Shown in pieces: positions 35,587 to 46,052 of a DNA stretch of 64,000 nucleotides. Source of the DNA: Hypomyces perniciosus (taxonomy: Eukaryota; Ascomycota; Sordariomycetes; Hypocreales; Hypocreaceae); NCBI GenBank assembly GCA_008477525.1, contig SPDT01000002.1, positions 1,860,001 through 1,924,000 on the forward strand, in the 5' to 3' direction. How positions within the stretch are numbered: position 1 is the stretch's first letter; every line of letters begins with the position of its first letter. The notes beneath the pieces are model-generated. The model worked only from the letters and a program-made list of their open reading frames with translations. It did no database searches and was not told the DNA's origin. Position numbers and translations under genes: made by a program.

Positions 35587-37377
35587 TCATACTGCTAAAG
35601 CATGTGGATGAATCCTGCGCCTCATTCTCGCCCGCGTATCCCCTAGGGGACTCATAACCCCCAGGCTTCTTGGGTTCAGTTGGACAACAGGCTCCGAGCC
35701 ACCTGCGGTCTTTCTAACCGCGCCGGTATTCTCAATCTCAAAGTCAAATAAAAGCAAGAGTGTGGAGACAAAGCTGAGCACCTCCTTCTCCGCAATATAT
35801 CGCCCGGAACATAGTGATTTGCCTCCTCCGAACGCCCGCAGACTAGCTCGTTGTCGCTTTTGCTGCTCCTCGTCTTGGTCGATCCATCGCTCTGGAATAA
35901 ACGAATCTGCATCTGGGAATACAGCCTCGTCGAAGTGGAGCAGTCGCACTGGCAAAAGTACGACGCTGCCTTTGCGCAAGAGGTATCCCTCCAGTTCAGT
36001 GTCTTGCGTAACCACACGGGCTGCGGCAGATTGGCTTCCCAGACGGATTGCCTCGTTCCACACGCCGTGAACGAACGGATTTGCCTGCAGACCTGCCAAG
36101 TCGAAACGCAAATCATCTGGATGAAGAGATGCGTCCGCAGGCAGGAGATAGGAGGATATCTCTTTGTGGAAACGGGATAAACGAGCGGGTGAGAGAACGA
36201 TCGATAATAACAGCCACGTGGCCATCGGGGCTGCGTTTGTAATAATTCTAATTTGTAGTCAGCTTCGAATGTGTGAGTCGGGAGAGGACATTGACTTACA
36301 CGAACAAAAAGGCAGCGTGAAGAGTGGCTCGCCCGCGCAGCGTGAAACCATACTTTCGACTTAGTTGCTCTCTGTCAACGTTGAGCCGAAAGCCCCATTC
36401 CTCACTCCAAGTCTCATCATCTGCTTCATCCCAGTGTTGAGTTTGCCCATTGGCTACCCATTTTTCAAAGGCTTTCAGCATCTCCTCACGTCCGCTTCCA
36501 GCCTTTGATGACAGTGTGTAAATTGGTCCGAATCGCATGCCGACATACGTTGCGTCGTTAAAAGCTTTGAAGTCTTCCCACATGCTTTCTCCCCATACAG
36601 CGCCAAGTCGTGGACCAAAAAAGGTCATTACCGACGTTTCAAAGACAATCCGCTGCATGCCTTCGTGTAGGTTTACGGAAACCCACTCGTTACCCTGAAA
36701 GCGAGACAAATTCAACACTTTGTCAAAGCTTTGAACAAAATTGGCGAGATACACTTCCATAGCGGCATCGAGCCACTTGCCGCTGAGATACTTGACCCAG
36801 ATGCGGTGGTTATGCTCGACAAATTCCCGAGGATTGAGCCCAAGGTCTTCCTTGGTTGCTGAAGACTTCTTTTCCAGGGGCACGTGAAACCAGCGCATGT
36901 CCTCCGAGGGAAGTGCCATGCCATTGCTGAACATAGATTCAAGGACAGGCTCGAAAACAAAATCGCGAGACCGGCCAAAGACTGTTTGGGCGGTAGCAGC
37001 GGAGCCGAATATGTGGAACTTGGTATTCATCATCATAAGAGAAAACGGCTTCGAGCCATAGCGACGACTGACAAAGTGAGTGATAAGTCATTTTGCACAT
37101 ATCAAGGTATCCAGACTCACCTCATTCCCCTAACGAGGGCATCTGGATTTCTCAAGAATGCAATCATATGCTGGAAGTACGGCAGCGCATACGGCGCAAC
37201 CGGGGGTTCCTTGCCAGACTGGGAGGCCACAGGCCTGGAATTCACCAAAGATAGACACCATGTTGCCAACGGAATGATGAGGCAAGTGACTATCAAGGTG
37301 AGCACAGTGCCACCCGTAGACGACAAGACTGCCCTCAAACCGGGAGTGTAGACAATATCAGACATCTTAGATGCCAT
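35587..37377 (-). CDS. Cytochrome P450 monooxygenase, membrane-anchored
   Basis: Three exons (37377-37121, 37067-36300, 36247-35587) encode about 561 aa. The N-terminus has a membrane anchor around TVLTLIVTCLIIPLATWC followed by a Pro-rich hinge (KEPPVAPYALPYF). The splice at intron 1 yields RRYGSKPFSLMMMNTKFHIFG. The ExxR motif is NEAIRLG, the PERF-type motif is FIPERW, and the heme loop is FGGGKSLCSGRYIAEKE with the ligand Cys. Overall form, including the long insert before the I-helix, resembles fungal CYP7/CYP8-like enzymes, though that is impression only. It should act on the ER face, probably oxidising the PKS product. It is divergent from the FSH1 hydrolase with 828 bp between them. 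Confidence 0.93.
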
Positions 37378-38205
37378 TGCCCTGGGTCGTGGATGTGATC
37401 AATCTGGAAGTTTGCCAAGTATGTAAGGCCTGGACAGCCAGTGACTGAACACGCATACAAATTTGATGCTTGTTCAGACAACCCCTGCCAACAGATGCAT
37501 GCTAGGATGTGCTTGACAGCTCTCCCACACAGACTATGAAACAAGCTCCATGGGACCTTGTGCCAACAATTGGTCCAAGTGGGGGTGACTTGCCGGCAAC
37601 CTTGACTTCATCCCTGACTTGTATCTGTACATACCCACAAGGAGACTGGGCAGGGAGGACATCATGGGGATGGAGAATCCTGGCATCACAATCCCCATCT
37701 TCAAAGCCAAGGACTCCTTTCTTTCATCCCACGAATCGAAAAAAGGCCATTGTTTCCTAGCGTTGCATCCAAGTCCACAAATTGGCCGCGACAACGGGCA
37801 GGTGGCTCGATAGCCTCAGCTTCGGGGGTAATCGTGGAGTTGTCTTCCTGGACAAAGGGCCGAGTCCATACTTGTGCGAAGACAAGATAGGGAGGAGTGT
37901 CGTCACGAGGCGGGCGAACGCACATTACTGACAAGCGATGTAACACCAAGATCTCTTGGCTGTGGCGGACGCTAGCTTGTGCTGGTAACGAAGGATTTAA
38001 GGTGGGAGGTCGAAATTGCCGGGATCGACATGGTGTGCCGCGGGGACTTGTTGCAATTATCCATAGACGATCGAAATCATAAATAGGCCGAAGGATAGGC
38101 CGTGTATCTGGATAGAATAGAATTCGAGAAGAATAAATCAAGCAAATTGAGAAGAAAGACTTTGGCGTTTTGTTGGCACTAAAAAAGACCAAAAAAACCG
38201 ACATA
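37378..38205. promoter_or_regulatory. Divergent P450 / FSH1-hydrolase promoter region
   Basis: An 828-bp gap between two divergent start codons, a normal arrangement for co-regulated cluster genes. Open frames within it are shadows or start at non-ATG codons. I recognise no defined site. Confidence 0.5.
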
Positions 38206-39289
38206 ATGAGAGTTCTATGTTTACATGGACGGGGGTCGAACAATGAGGTAAGGCCGGTTCCGAAGTACAGGGCCCTGTTCCCCCGTCATCCTTCGCTTGG
38301 CTTTGGCTGCCTCTCAGAATGGTTGCTAACAGAAACACAGATTTTCCAGATGCAAACGGGCAAGTCTTTGTTATGTCATTCTTACGAATATGACTACTAA
38401 TTACCATCTACAGCGGTCATCCGGGCTGAGCTTGATGACTTTGAATGGGAGTTTGTCCAGGGAACCGTAAGACACACAGAAGGTATGTCATGTCGATGGT
38501 TTCTATGTTTACTCTTAATAAAACGTTAGATTGAAAATCCCCTAACATTTACCAGGCAACTGGTCGCTCTACACGACCAATTTTTCCAACCTGCCGCTCT
38601 ACGCCTACTACAACCCTCTCCTACCAGCTTCTGTTATACAAACCGAGGAAGAATTACTCAAAATCATCAGAACCGAGGGCCCGTTTGATGGCGTCCTTGG
38701 CTACTCCGGCGGAGCCGGCCTTGCTGCCCAGCTCATCATCAAGGATTGCATGGAGAATCCTTTAGCATTGCCCCACGAACGGCCTTTCCGATTTGCAGTA
38801 TTCATCAACGGTGCCTCGCCCATACAAGTATTTGACATGGCGGATGTTGATGGGCCGATTCAAGAAGATGACGGTATAACAGCAGCCATTATGGCGGAGG
38901 CGACAGAAATGTACTTGCGACCATCCTCCATACGAAAAAGGGCAGGCGTCGACGAGGCAGACCAGCCAGACGCAAACGCACTACAAAAAGCGCTCCAGCG
39001 TCTTAGGGGAATTATTCTGCCAGACGGAACGCCGGCATTCACGGATGGGACGCATGGCTTGGCACGATATAATGAGACACGAGATGACGTTCTGATAGAC
39101 ATACCGACAGTGCATATACGATGTGTGGAGGAGACGGACTGCCATCACGGACAGCACTTGTACGAGATGTGCGAGCCATCCATGGCTGTGGAGTTCCACC
39201 ACGGCTATGGACACGATTTTCCGCGGGGAAGACTAGAGATAAAGAAGATCGCCCAGTTGATTCGTGACACGGCAGAGATTTCTGTCTAG
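38206..39289 (+). CDS. FSH1-family serine hydrolase (LovG-like candidate)
   Basis: Four exons (38206-38247, 38341-38359, 38414-38482, 38556-39289) encode about 287 aa. The start reads MRVLCLHGRGSNNE, the family opening with its oxyanion motif. Exon 2 is a 19-nt micro-exon (IFQMQT), and intron 2 uses a GC-AG pair (GCAAGT donor). The catalytic Ser is in GVLGYSGGAGLAAQL and the His in HHGYGHDFPR; the acid lies in between. FSH1 hydrolases in HR-PKS loci, such as LovG for lovastatin, release the acyl chain from the ACP in trans. Since this PKS lacks a releasing domain, the same job is likely here. No signal peptide is seen. Confidence 0.9.
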
Positions 39290-40096
39290 ATGAACCTCGG
39301 CTCGATTTGCTTATTGTTAGTAGTATTAGTATTCTAGAATGTCCAAAGCAATGTGCTTCGCATTGCCTGAGTGGACGGAGTATGGAGCAGCGTCATCAAG
39401 CTAACCGCATCGCACTGTCAGCCCCCTCATGAACTTCGCACCCCAGTAAACTATATTCTCCGTCCCTAGTCTAGTGAAATGTCTCTTGGCAGAGGATGTC
39501 TTAGCGTAGGATGAAGATGCATGAGAACAAGCTTTTTGACATACGGAGTATAATTCGGGCCTTTCATGCTCCATCTACATGGAGCTAGTCTAATGAAAAA
39601 CGTGCAGATTTGACAGTTCTGAAAACAATCCCTGGCAACCCGCAATGCAGAGTCTGTCACGCTCAGGAGATTGAAAACACAAATAAAAGGCCACAATTAT
39701 CGCCACACGCACGTTGAAGCCGTTTTCAGACTACCTAGGTAGCACACTACGGGGGTTTCGGACGAAGCGGAGCTAGACTACTAGGCTTGAAGATTTTGCA
39801 GAGATGGACTTGCGTCATCTCGCTAGATCTATTGGTTCTGACGTGAGCTGTGCGGAGTACTTTAAAACAAGAGTAAATACGGAGTATAGCCTTTCGCTTA
39901 GTAGTATTACCGTAATAAGCAACGGCGGCGAGAAGCACTGCTTGCGGCTTATAAATCGGCCGCTGGTTGTGATCCAGTAATACTACTAGATACTAGTAGT
40001 ATACAGAATGGGGTTTTAGTCGCGTGCTTGGACAACTGCATCTACTCCGTACTCCATAGCAATTACATCAATGGCTAAAGATACTATATGTGGTTA
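39290..40096. other. Intergenic region with TACGGAGTA motifs
   Basis: About 800 bp between convergent genes. It holds three perfect copies of the dispersed 9-mer (39542, 39878, 40043) and TACTAGTA-type tracts. No gene is seen. Confidence 0.55.
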
Positions 40097-43000
40097 TCAG
40101 AGGATAGCAATCTCTGCCACCGTCGCACCAACCGTCTTATCCACACCCTGCGTGCCGGCCACTGTGAACCTCACTCTCGTCACAGTCCAGGTCCGCTCGA
40201 ACACGACTTCAGTGACGTTGGCTCCAGGCACGGCTATTCGCTTCGCAGCCTCCTTAGTGTAAGGGGCTGAGATCGGAACAGCCTCGGTTGTGAAGATGCG
40301 GCGCCAGCCCGATGATTCGCAACTAGTATCCCCACATTCATCATTGGTCTGCCCCTCGAGACTAAACTTAATTGCTGGAGCCGCGCCCCAGTTGACAAGA
40401 AGCCCTTTTACCCCCTTTGCCTCGCCAAGCTCAATAATCACAGAGGCGTCCTGAAAAGGGGATACGGGCTGCCAAACAGTATCATTTGAGCCATCCACTA
40501 CTGCCACTGGGTGTCGCCCAGCAACCCATGGTGTAATCCGAAGAGAAGCCGTGGATAATGCCGGACGAACAGGCGTGCACTGGACTAGATTTCCTGGCAC
40601 TTGGGTCTCGTTGAGATCCGCCCTTCGCGTGGGGACCTTAATCTGCCCTGCTGGTGGCAAGAGAAAACTCTCCGGAGCTTTGGCTTTTCCACCCATGCGA
40701 ATAATGATTGGACTCTCATCATCTCCTCTTGAAGGGCGTCGTGAGATCATAGTTTCCATGGGTCTGATGTCAAAGTCCAATTCTGCGCCATGAAATTTGA
40801 TTCCACGGACTTGGAGTCCATCTGGCAACTGCGGGACCATGACGGGGTCGACGACTAGAACAGTCTGACCAGTTGTCTTGTCAATTTCTGCTCTCATGCC
40901 GGTGAATCCGTGGGTGAAGATCTGGAGGTAGCCCCCGTACCCCGTGAGGAAGGGAAATGCAGCAGCTGTGTGGTCTGTTTCTCCAAAGTGAGCCTGCATG
41001 TCTGCTAGCGTGTCGCTTGCACCAGTCATGGCATCAGCCCATGACCATGTGTCTGTTTGTTGCTCGCTGAACTGGTAGTAAGGCGCACGGAGGTATGGCT
41101 GCGAGGCTTGTAGCAGGTAGGTATATGCCGCGCAGCCGGTTCGATGTAGGTGGAGAGCGCCGATCGCGTAGATAGCCCAAGTCATGGCCGGACCGTTTGA
41201 CGTTGTGGCTCTGGAGTACTGTCCAAGAAAGATGTTAGCAGAGTCAGAGTGCAGAGTCAGAGTGTAGAGTCGGGGCACCAGAAAGGTTAGAGAAAGGGGC
41301 AGAATTAAAGTGACGGTAAAGTCAGGGAAAGTGCAGAGTCAGAGTAACGGTAGAGTTAGAATGAGGGCAGACTTGGAGAGATAGAGTTAAAGGGACAGAG
41401 CAAGAGAGACAGCCAGAGAGAGTGAAGAGTTGGAGTGATATTGGAGTTGAAGAGAGGGCAGTGTTAGAGAGAGCATTATCAGAAAGGGCAGACTCAATGG
41501 CGGCACAGTGAAGTTACGGGAAAAGATCCAAGGAAACCCACAAATGCCATATCGTTCAGGGCTTGTTGTTCGCTGATTCTCCAGTTGAGGGGGTACTCGA
41601 TGAGCGTCACACTGGCCTGCTTGATTTTGATTTCTGCATCCATGCCATCGTACTCGATGATAATCTCTGCGTCTTTGTCGTAGGGAATCTTGATATTCTT
41701 TGCAATGGTCGACCAATTGGCTGGGAGGCTGTCGACACCAATGACTTCCGCGGCTGCTGGCGCCCACTCTCCGAGTAGCTTCTTGATGCCTGCGTTCGTG
41801 TAGGCGCCGTTGTTGATGGCATAAGCGAATTCGTCCTGATCACACGGTTAGAATCAGCCTTGAAGGGGGGATTTGAGGGAAGAGGAAATCCGAGGGAGGG
41901 GAAATCTGATGGAAGTAAACCTACCGGCTCCCCTAAGAATATCGTATCATACTGTCCTGTCTTTTCATCCAGGGCAACATACTCGGCAAACATGTCCGCG
42001 ACGCTCTTGATAATGGGCCATCCTTTCTCCCGTAGCCAGCCCACATCGCCAGAGTATAGATAGTGGTTCCAGTGAGCCATGGCTACGTCCGTGTTCAGAT
42101 GGTATTGATACAAGGCACAGAGTCCCGTGCCTGTGCAATTGCCATACCGACCGCTCGTCCAGGGATACAATGCCCCCGGTCGCTGGTATGAACGTGCATT
42201 CTCCTCAGCCTGTGCCAAAAGGCGCTGTCTATAGTTGAGAATCGGCTGCGCTCGTGATGGATGCAATGCCAGCAGTGGCGGATACATCCACACATCGCTA
42301 TCCCAAAAGACAAGTCCTGCATATGAGTCGCTCGTAAGGCCGCCGACAGGGATGGAGTTGTCCGTCATTCCTCTGGGATTGTCGCTAGAAACCGTGTTCG
42401 AGAGCAAATGGAAGAGGGATGCGCGGATAGTGGTTTGCAGCTCAGCGTCTCCTGGGATAACAATGTCTGCGTCGTCCCAGACATTGTCCCATGATGACCG
42501 ATGTTCCATTAGAAGCCGGTCCCAAGAGACAGCAGATGCATCAGCAGCAGTTCTGATTGCTGTGGAATGAGCACGGTGTGGGAATGCGTCAGTCGATGCA
42601 ATTCCAACATGCTTGACAATGCTGATGGTTCGGATTCCGGGAGTTGTGAGATTGATTTCCCAGCTCTGCGCAATGGAGGCTAGGTTCTGGGATACGACTT
42701 TATCGTTTGTGGCATCACGTCGGGATCTTGCAGCGGCGATAACTTCCTGCGATGTGAGACCAGAAAACGAGACTCGGGAGGCAAGATACGCCGTTGTATT
42801 CTCGACGCCCCATGGCTTGACCGACGTCCAGATCAGCTCATCGCCCTCGACGAAACTCTTATCGCCAAAGTGTGCTCGTACTGCGCCCGCACCGTCGAGC
42901 ACATCGGTGATAGTAAACGCAGTGGGCCCTATGGCCGTCAGGTCGAGGCGGACAAGACCAAGAGTCAGTCGATGGTGGTGCGCGAGAACGGTGAAGTTGA

Positions 43001-43713
43001 GCTGAAAAGGGGGATCGGCCTCATGGGGCTGCCAAGTGACATTGGTGTGTACAATGCCGTCGTGGATAGACTGGCTTTGCACATATTCACGCACAGTTTG
43101 CGGGTTCACTCCAGGCTGGTAGCTTATCTCAGAAGCCGTGGTGAATACGAGGCCCGTCCAGTCTGGCAGCCCGCTGATGACACTCTCGCCGCCGCGGAGG
43201 ACATTCTCTGGCAGCGTGGGGTGCTTGACTTTGTCCTGCAAGTTCCAGAATCCAGAGACAGTGCCAAAGGTTCCCCTCTCCTGGTCCAGGGGCCAGCCTT
43301 GATGAGTGCGCTGTCAGTAACAATAGTAGTAGAACGAAGCTGGCTGTCTACGGACACACACCGTTCAGAGCGGGAGACCCGTCAGGCTTTTGCTCAATCC
43401 AGTAGCCAGTCCCCTCAGCGGGAAGTGTTTGGCCAAAGTATCCATTTGACACATAGGGCGCGCCCTGGTAACGATTTGGGATGAACGTATCTGCGGAGAG
43501 CGTCCAAACTGCTGTTCTTTCGGGCGCCAAAGGATCGTTGTGCTGCTTCGTCCAGCTCCAGAATCGCTGTAAGACGCTGTGCTCCTGAGTATTACCACTC
43601 GTAAGCCACGCAGCCACCAAGGCTCCCGCAAACGCAAGGATGCTCCACTGCTGGTAATATCGTGTGTCAGACCACGGCACTTGGCGCTGTGCGTTTGTTT
43701 TCGGCTTTGCCAT
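40097..43713 (-). CDS. Acid trehalase, GH65
   Basis: Four exons (43713-43360, 43310-41925, 41835-41542, 41218-40097) give about 1051 aa, the usual size for fungal Ath1/Atc1. An alternative ATG at 43728 adds five residues. A signal-anchor (WSILAFAGALVAAWLT) precedes the typical PYVSNGYFGQTLPAEG motif. The splice at intron 2 builds LGEPDEFAYAINNGAYTN, the region of the GH65 catalytic acid. After intron 3 comes YSRATTSNGPAMTWAIY. Acid trehalases hydrolyse trehalose to glucose outside the cell or in the vacuole. Intron 3 is 323 nt and strongly pyrimidine-rich in the sense strand, unlike the other introns. Its link to the surrounding biosynthetic genes is doubtful. Confidence 0.93.
41219..41541 (-). 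other. 323-nt pyrimidine-rich intron of the trehalase gene
   Basis: The donor GTGGGT and acceptor GGACAG are in phase, and the exon join (DMAF-YSRATTSNG) fits the family. The intron is several times longer than its neighbours. On the + strand it is a GA-rich array with recurring CAGAGTCAGAGT units, especially at 41240-41270 and 41332-41350. Confidence 0.75.
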
Positions 43714-44334
43714 TGATCCTTCGAGCATCTGCTTCCACACACTTCGCTGGGTCTGCTCGCTAGCACTGAGCGCCGGAGACTATTGTATGGATGGAGCAAC
43801 AAGGGATAGATAAATTAGCACTCCGTATTACTACTATGACTACAATACTCGTAGGTATTTTAAGGCCCCGGGCCTATGGACCATACCCCCTGATGATCCC
43901 CATACAAGCCCATGCCCAGACAAGCTAGGTCTGTCTGGTCAGCAATTCTTGGTGGATGATTGTCTTTATTAGTGCCTCCGCAGAACCACCGGAGGATTCT
44001 TGGTAGTGCTCTAGCCTACTAGTGATAACATCTTAATTGGACATCGAACCGTTCTCAATCATATTCTCCATTTCAGACGAATATGGAAAGTCGCTTAAGT
44101 CAGCTTCTAGCGCAACGCCATCGATATTTGTCAAAACGCAGCTAAGAATCCTGTCAGATCTACGAGTAGGTTGTACGGAGTATGATACTCCGTAAAGAGA
44201 CACTAATAGCCGAATGCGAACAATGCATGCAATAAATCCTCTAAAGACTGGATTGCCGGGGTCTACCATAAGCACAGTGCATTATGCAACCATCATAACG
44301 GAACGCAACTCACAGCAGAGCAAACTGGTGTGAA
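43714..44334. promoter_or_regulatory. Divergent trehalase / acyltransferase promoter
   Basis: A 621-bp gap between divergent ATGs. It contains the CGG-N11-CCG palindrome at 44173-44193, described separately. Confidence 0.6.
44173..44193. promoter_or_regulatory. Perfect CGG-N11-CCG palindrome, 142 bp upstream of the acyltransferase
   Basis: TACGGAGTA (44173-44181) and its exact reverse complement TACTCCGTA (44185-44193) are separated by three bases TGA. This places CGG at 44175-44177 and CCG at 44189-44191 with 11 bases between. Gal4-class Zn2Cys6 dimers bind CGG-N11-CCG. The binding role is inferred; the 9-mer is also scattered elsewhere in the window. Confidence 0.5.
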
Positions 44335-45708
44335 ATGAGTGCCATGGACGCCGACTTCGATCTCGATATTCTCGGACAGCAACCGGCGCTGAATAACATT
44401 TACACACACTTATGTCTGTGTTTTGCTGTGCCCGACCCTGCATCTCATTCAGTAATTGTCGAGGCGTTGAGGCAGGGTCTTGAACGATTAACTGCAAGCT
44501 TCCCCTGGATAGCTGGTCAGGTCGTTAATGAGGCCGCTGGTGCTGGCAACACTGGTGTCTACAAGGTTAAACCGTTCGAGAGCATCCCTCAGCTCATCGT
44601 AAAAGACCTTCGACACGATGCGTCAATGCCAACAATGGCCGACCTGAGAGCCGCCAGGCTTCCATTTCGCATGTTGGATGAAGCCGTTTTAGGCCCTCGC
44701 AGGACCCTGTTTGACAGCGCAGCAGACAGCTTTCCTGTACTTCTTCTGCAGGCAAACTTCATCGAAGGTGGTCTCTTGCTTGATGTTCTGGGCGAACATG
44801 GCATGATGGATATTCGAGGCCAAGACCAAATTATCAGTCTGCTCTCCAAGGCCTGTCGCAACGAACCATTCACCACCGATGAGATTGTATCCGGCAATCT
44901 TTCTCGCCGTAACATCATCCCGTTGTTGGACAATAGTTACACTCCAGGTCCTGAATTAGATCATCAAATCGTCAGACCTTCTCCGGCTGCTCAAAGCCCA
45001 GAACCATCCCATCCTCCACGCTGTGCTTGGCATTACTTCAGTATCAAGCCCAACTCACTAAAAGACATCAAATCGCTTGCCATGGATACAAAGCCACACT
45101 CAACACCATACGTCACTACCAATGATTCCATCTGTGCATTCATTTGGCGGGCTGTCATTCGTGCCCGTTCACCCCGTCTAAGCCCTGCGATGAAGACAAT
45201 GTTTGCTCGTGCTGTTGACGTACGAAGATACCTGAACATCCCTCAAGAGTATCCAGGTCTAGTGCAAAACATGACGTACAGCACATATACAATCCAGCAG
45301 CTGTTGGAAGACGAGACTCTCGGTAGCATTGCGTCCCAGTTTCGTGCAGCAGTTGATCCTGAGACGTCAGACATTGCCTTTCGCACGCGGGCCATGGCGA
45401 CTTTTCTTGAGCGCTCGTTGGATAAGAACACGATCTCGCTCACTGCAACTCTGGACCTGTCCACAAACATTTTGCTTAGTTCCTGGGCGAGTTTAGAGTG
45501 CCATAAGAAAGACTTTGGCCCAGTACTTGGTCGACCCGAAGCTGTGCGGCTTCCGAGGTTCTTTCCGGTCGAGAGCATGTTCTATCTCTTAACTGAGACG
45601 GTAGAAAATGGGGGAGGGCTGTTGGCTGGATTATGTCTGAGGGATGAGGACCTCGCGCGATTACGAATGGACGAGGAATGGAATACGAATATGGAATACA
45701 TTGGCTAG
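44335..45708 (+). CDS. BAHD / trichothecene 3-O-acetyltransferase-like acyltransferase
   Basis: A single exon with ATG at 44335 encodes 457 aa, a standard BAHD length. The catalytic HxxxD is HGMMD within VLGEHGMMDIRG near residue 160. The C-terminal DFGWG position is represented by DFGPVLGRPEAVR, which keeps DFG and the following turn. Motifs such as LERLTASFPWIAGQV and TTNDSICAFIWRAV are typical of the fungal transferase family that includes Tri101-like enzymes. It transfers an acyl group from acyl-CoA to a hydroxyl or amine. The likely substrate is a hydroxylated product of this PKS/P450 pair, or the enzyme may help offload the chain; both are inference. No signal peptide is seen. Confidence 0.88.
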   Translation: MSAMDADFDLDILGQQPALNNIYTHLCLCFAVPDPASHSVIVEALRQGLERLTASFPWIAGQVVNEAAGAGNTGVYKVKPFESIPQLIVKDLRHDASMPTMADLRAARLPFRMLDEAVLGPRRTLFDSAADSFPVLLLQANFIEGGLLLDVLGEHGMMDIRGQDQIISLLSKACRNEPFTTDEIVSGNLSRRNIIPLLDNSYTPGPELDHQIVRPSPAAQSPEPSHPPRCAWHYFSIKPNSLKDIKSLAMDTKPHSTPYVTTNDSICAFIWRAVIRARSPRLSPAMKTMFARAVDVRRYLNIPQEYPGLVQNMTYSTYTIQQLLEDETLGSIASQFRAAVDPETSDIAFRTRAMATFLERSLDKNTISLTATLDLSTNILLSSWASLECHKKDFGPVLGRPEAVRLPRFFPVESMFYLLTETVENGGGLLAGLCLRDEDLARLRMDEEWNTNMEYIG

Positions 45709-46052
45709 TATTCTGTCTGTAGTGAGAAATCCATGTTTATTCTACCATCGAGGTCAGTCGAGCTACATTTTTTCTGCCTCAGTGGAATAGTTGTCAACCT
45801 CAGTAACGGATAGTTCCACATCACGGCACATTCCACAACATTACACATTCCCTCATTCCAACGCACATTCCCTGATTCCCAACTAGCTTGCAATAACAGC
45901 CGGATCCGTAAGTCAATGACGATATCATGACAGCTAGGTTTCCTAGATTTCCTAGATCCGGATGGTCATGATCAATTAGTTAGCAAGTTTCCATATATTT
46001 AAGCAGCCGCTTTTCCCACCTAACTTGGGATCAGCAAGAGTGTCGAATTCTA
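45709..46052. other. Intergenic region
   Basis: About 340 bp with repeated CATTCC and CCTAGAT units (45830-45960). It probably holds the 3' ends of both flanking genes. No gene is seen. Confidence 0.5.

Noticed and set aside
42870..43484. 204-codon + strand frame
   Set aside because: Antisense shadow of the acid trehalase and across its intron 1.
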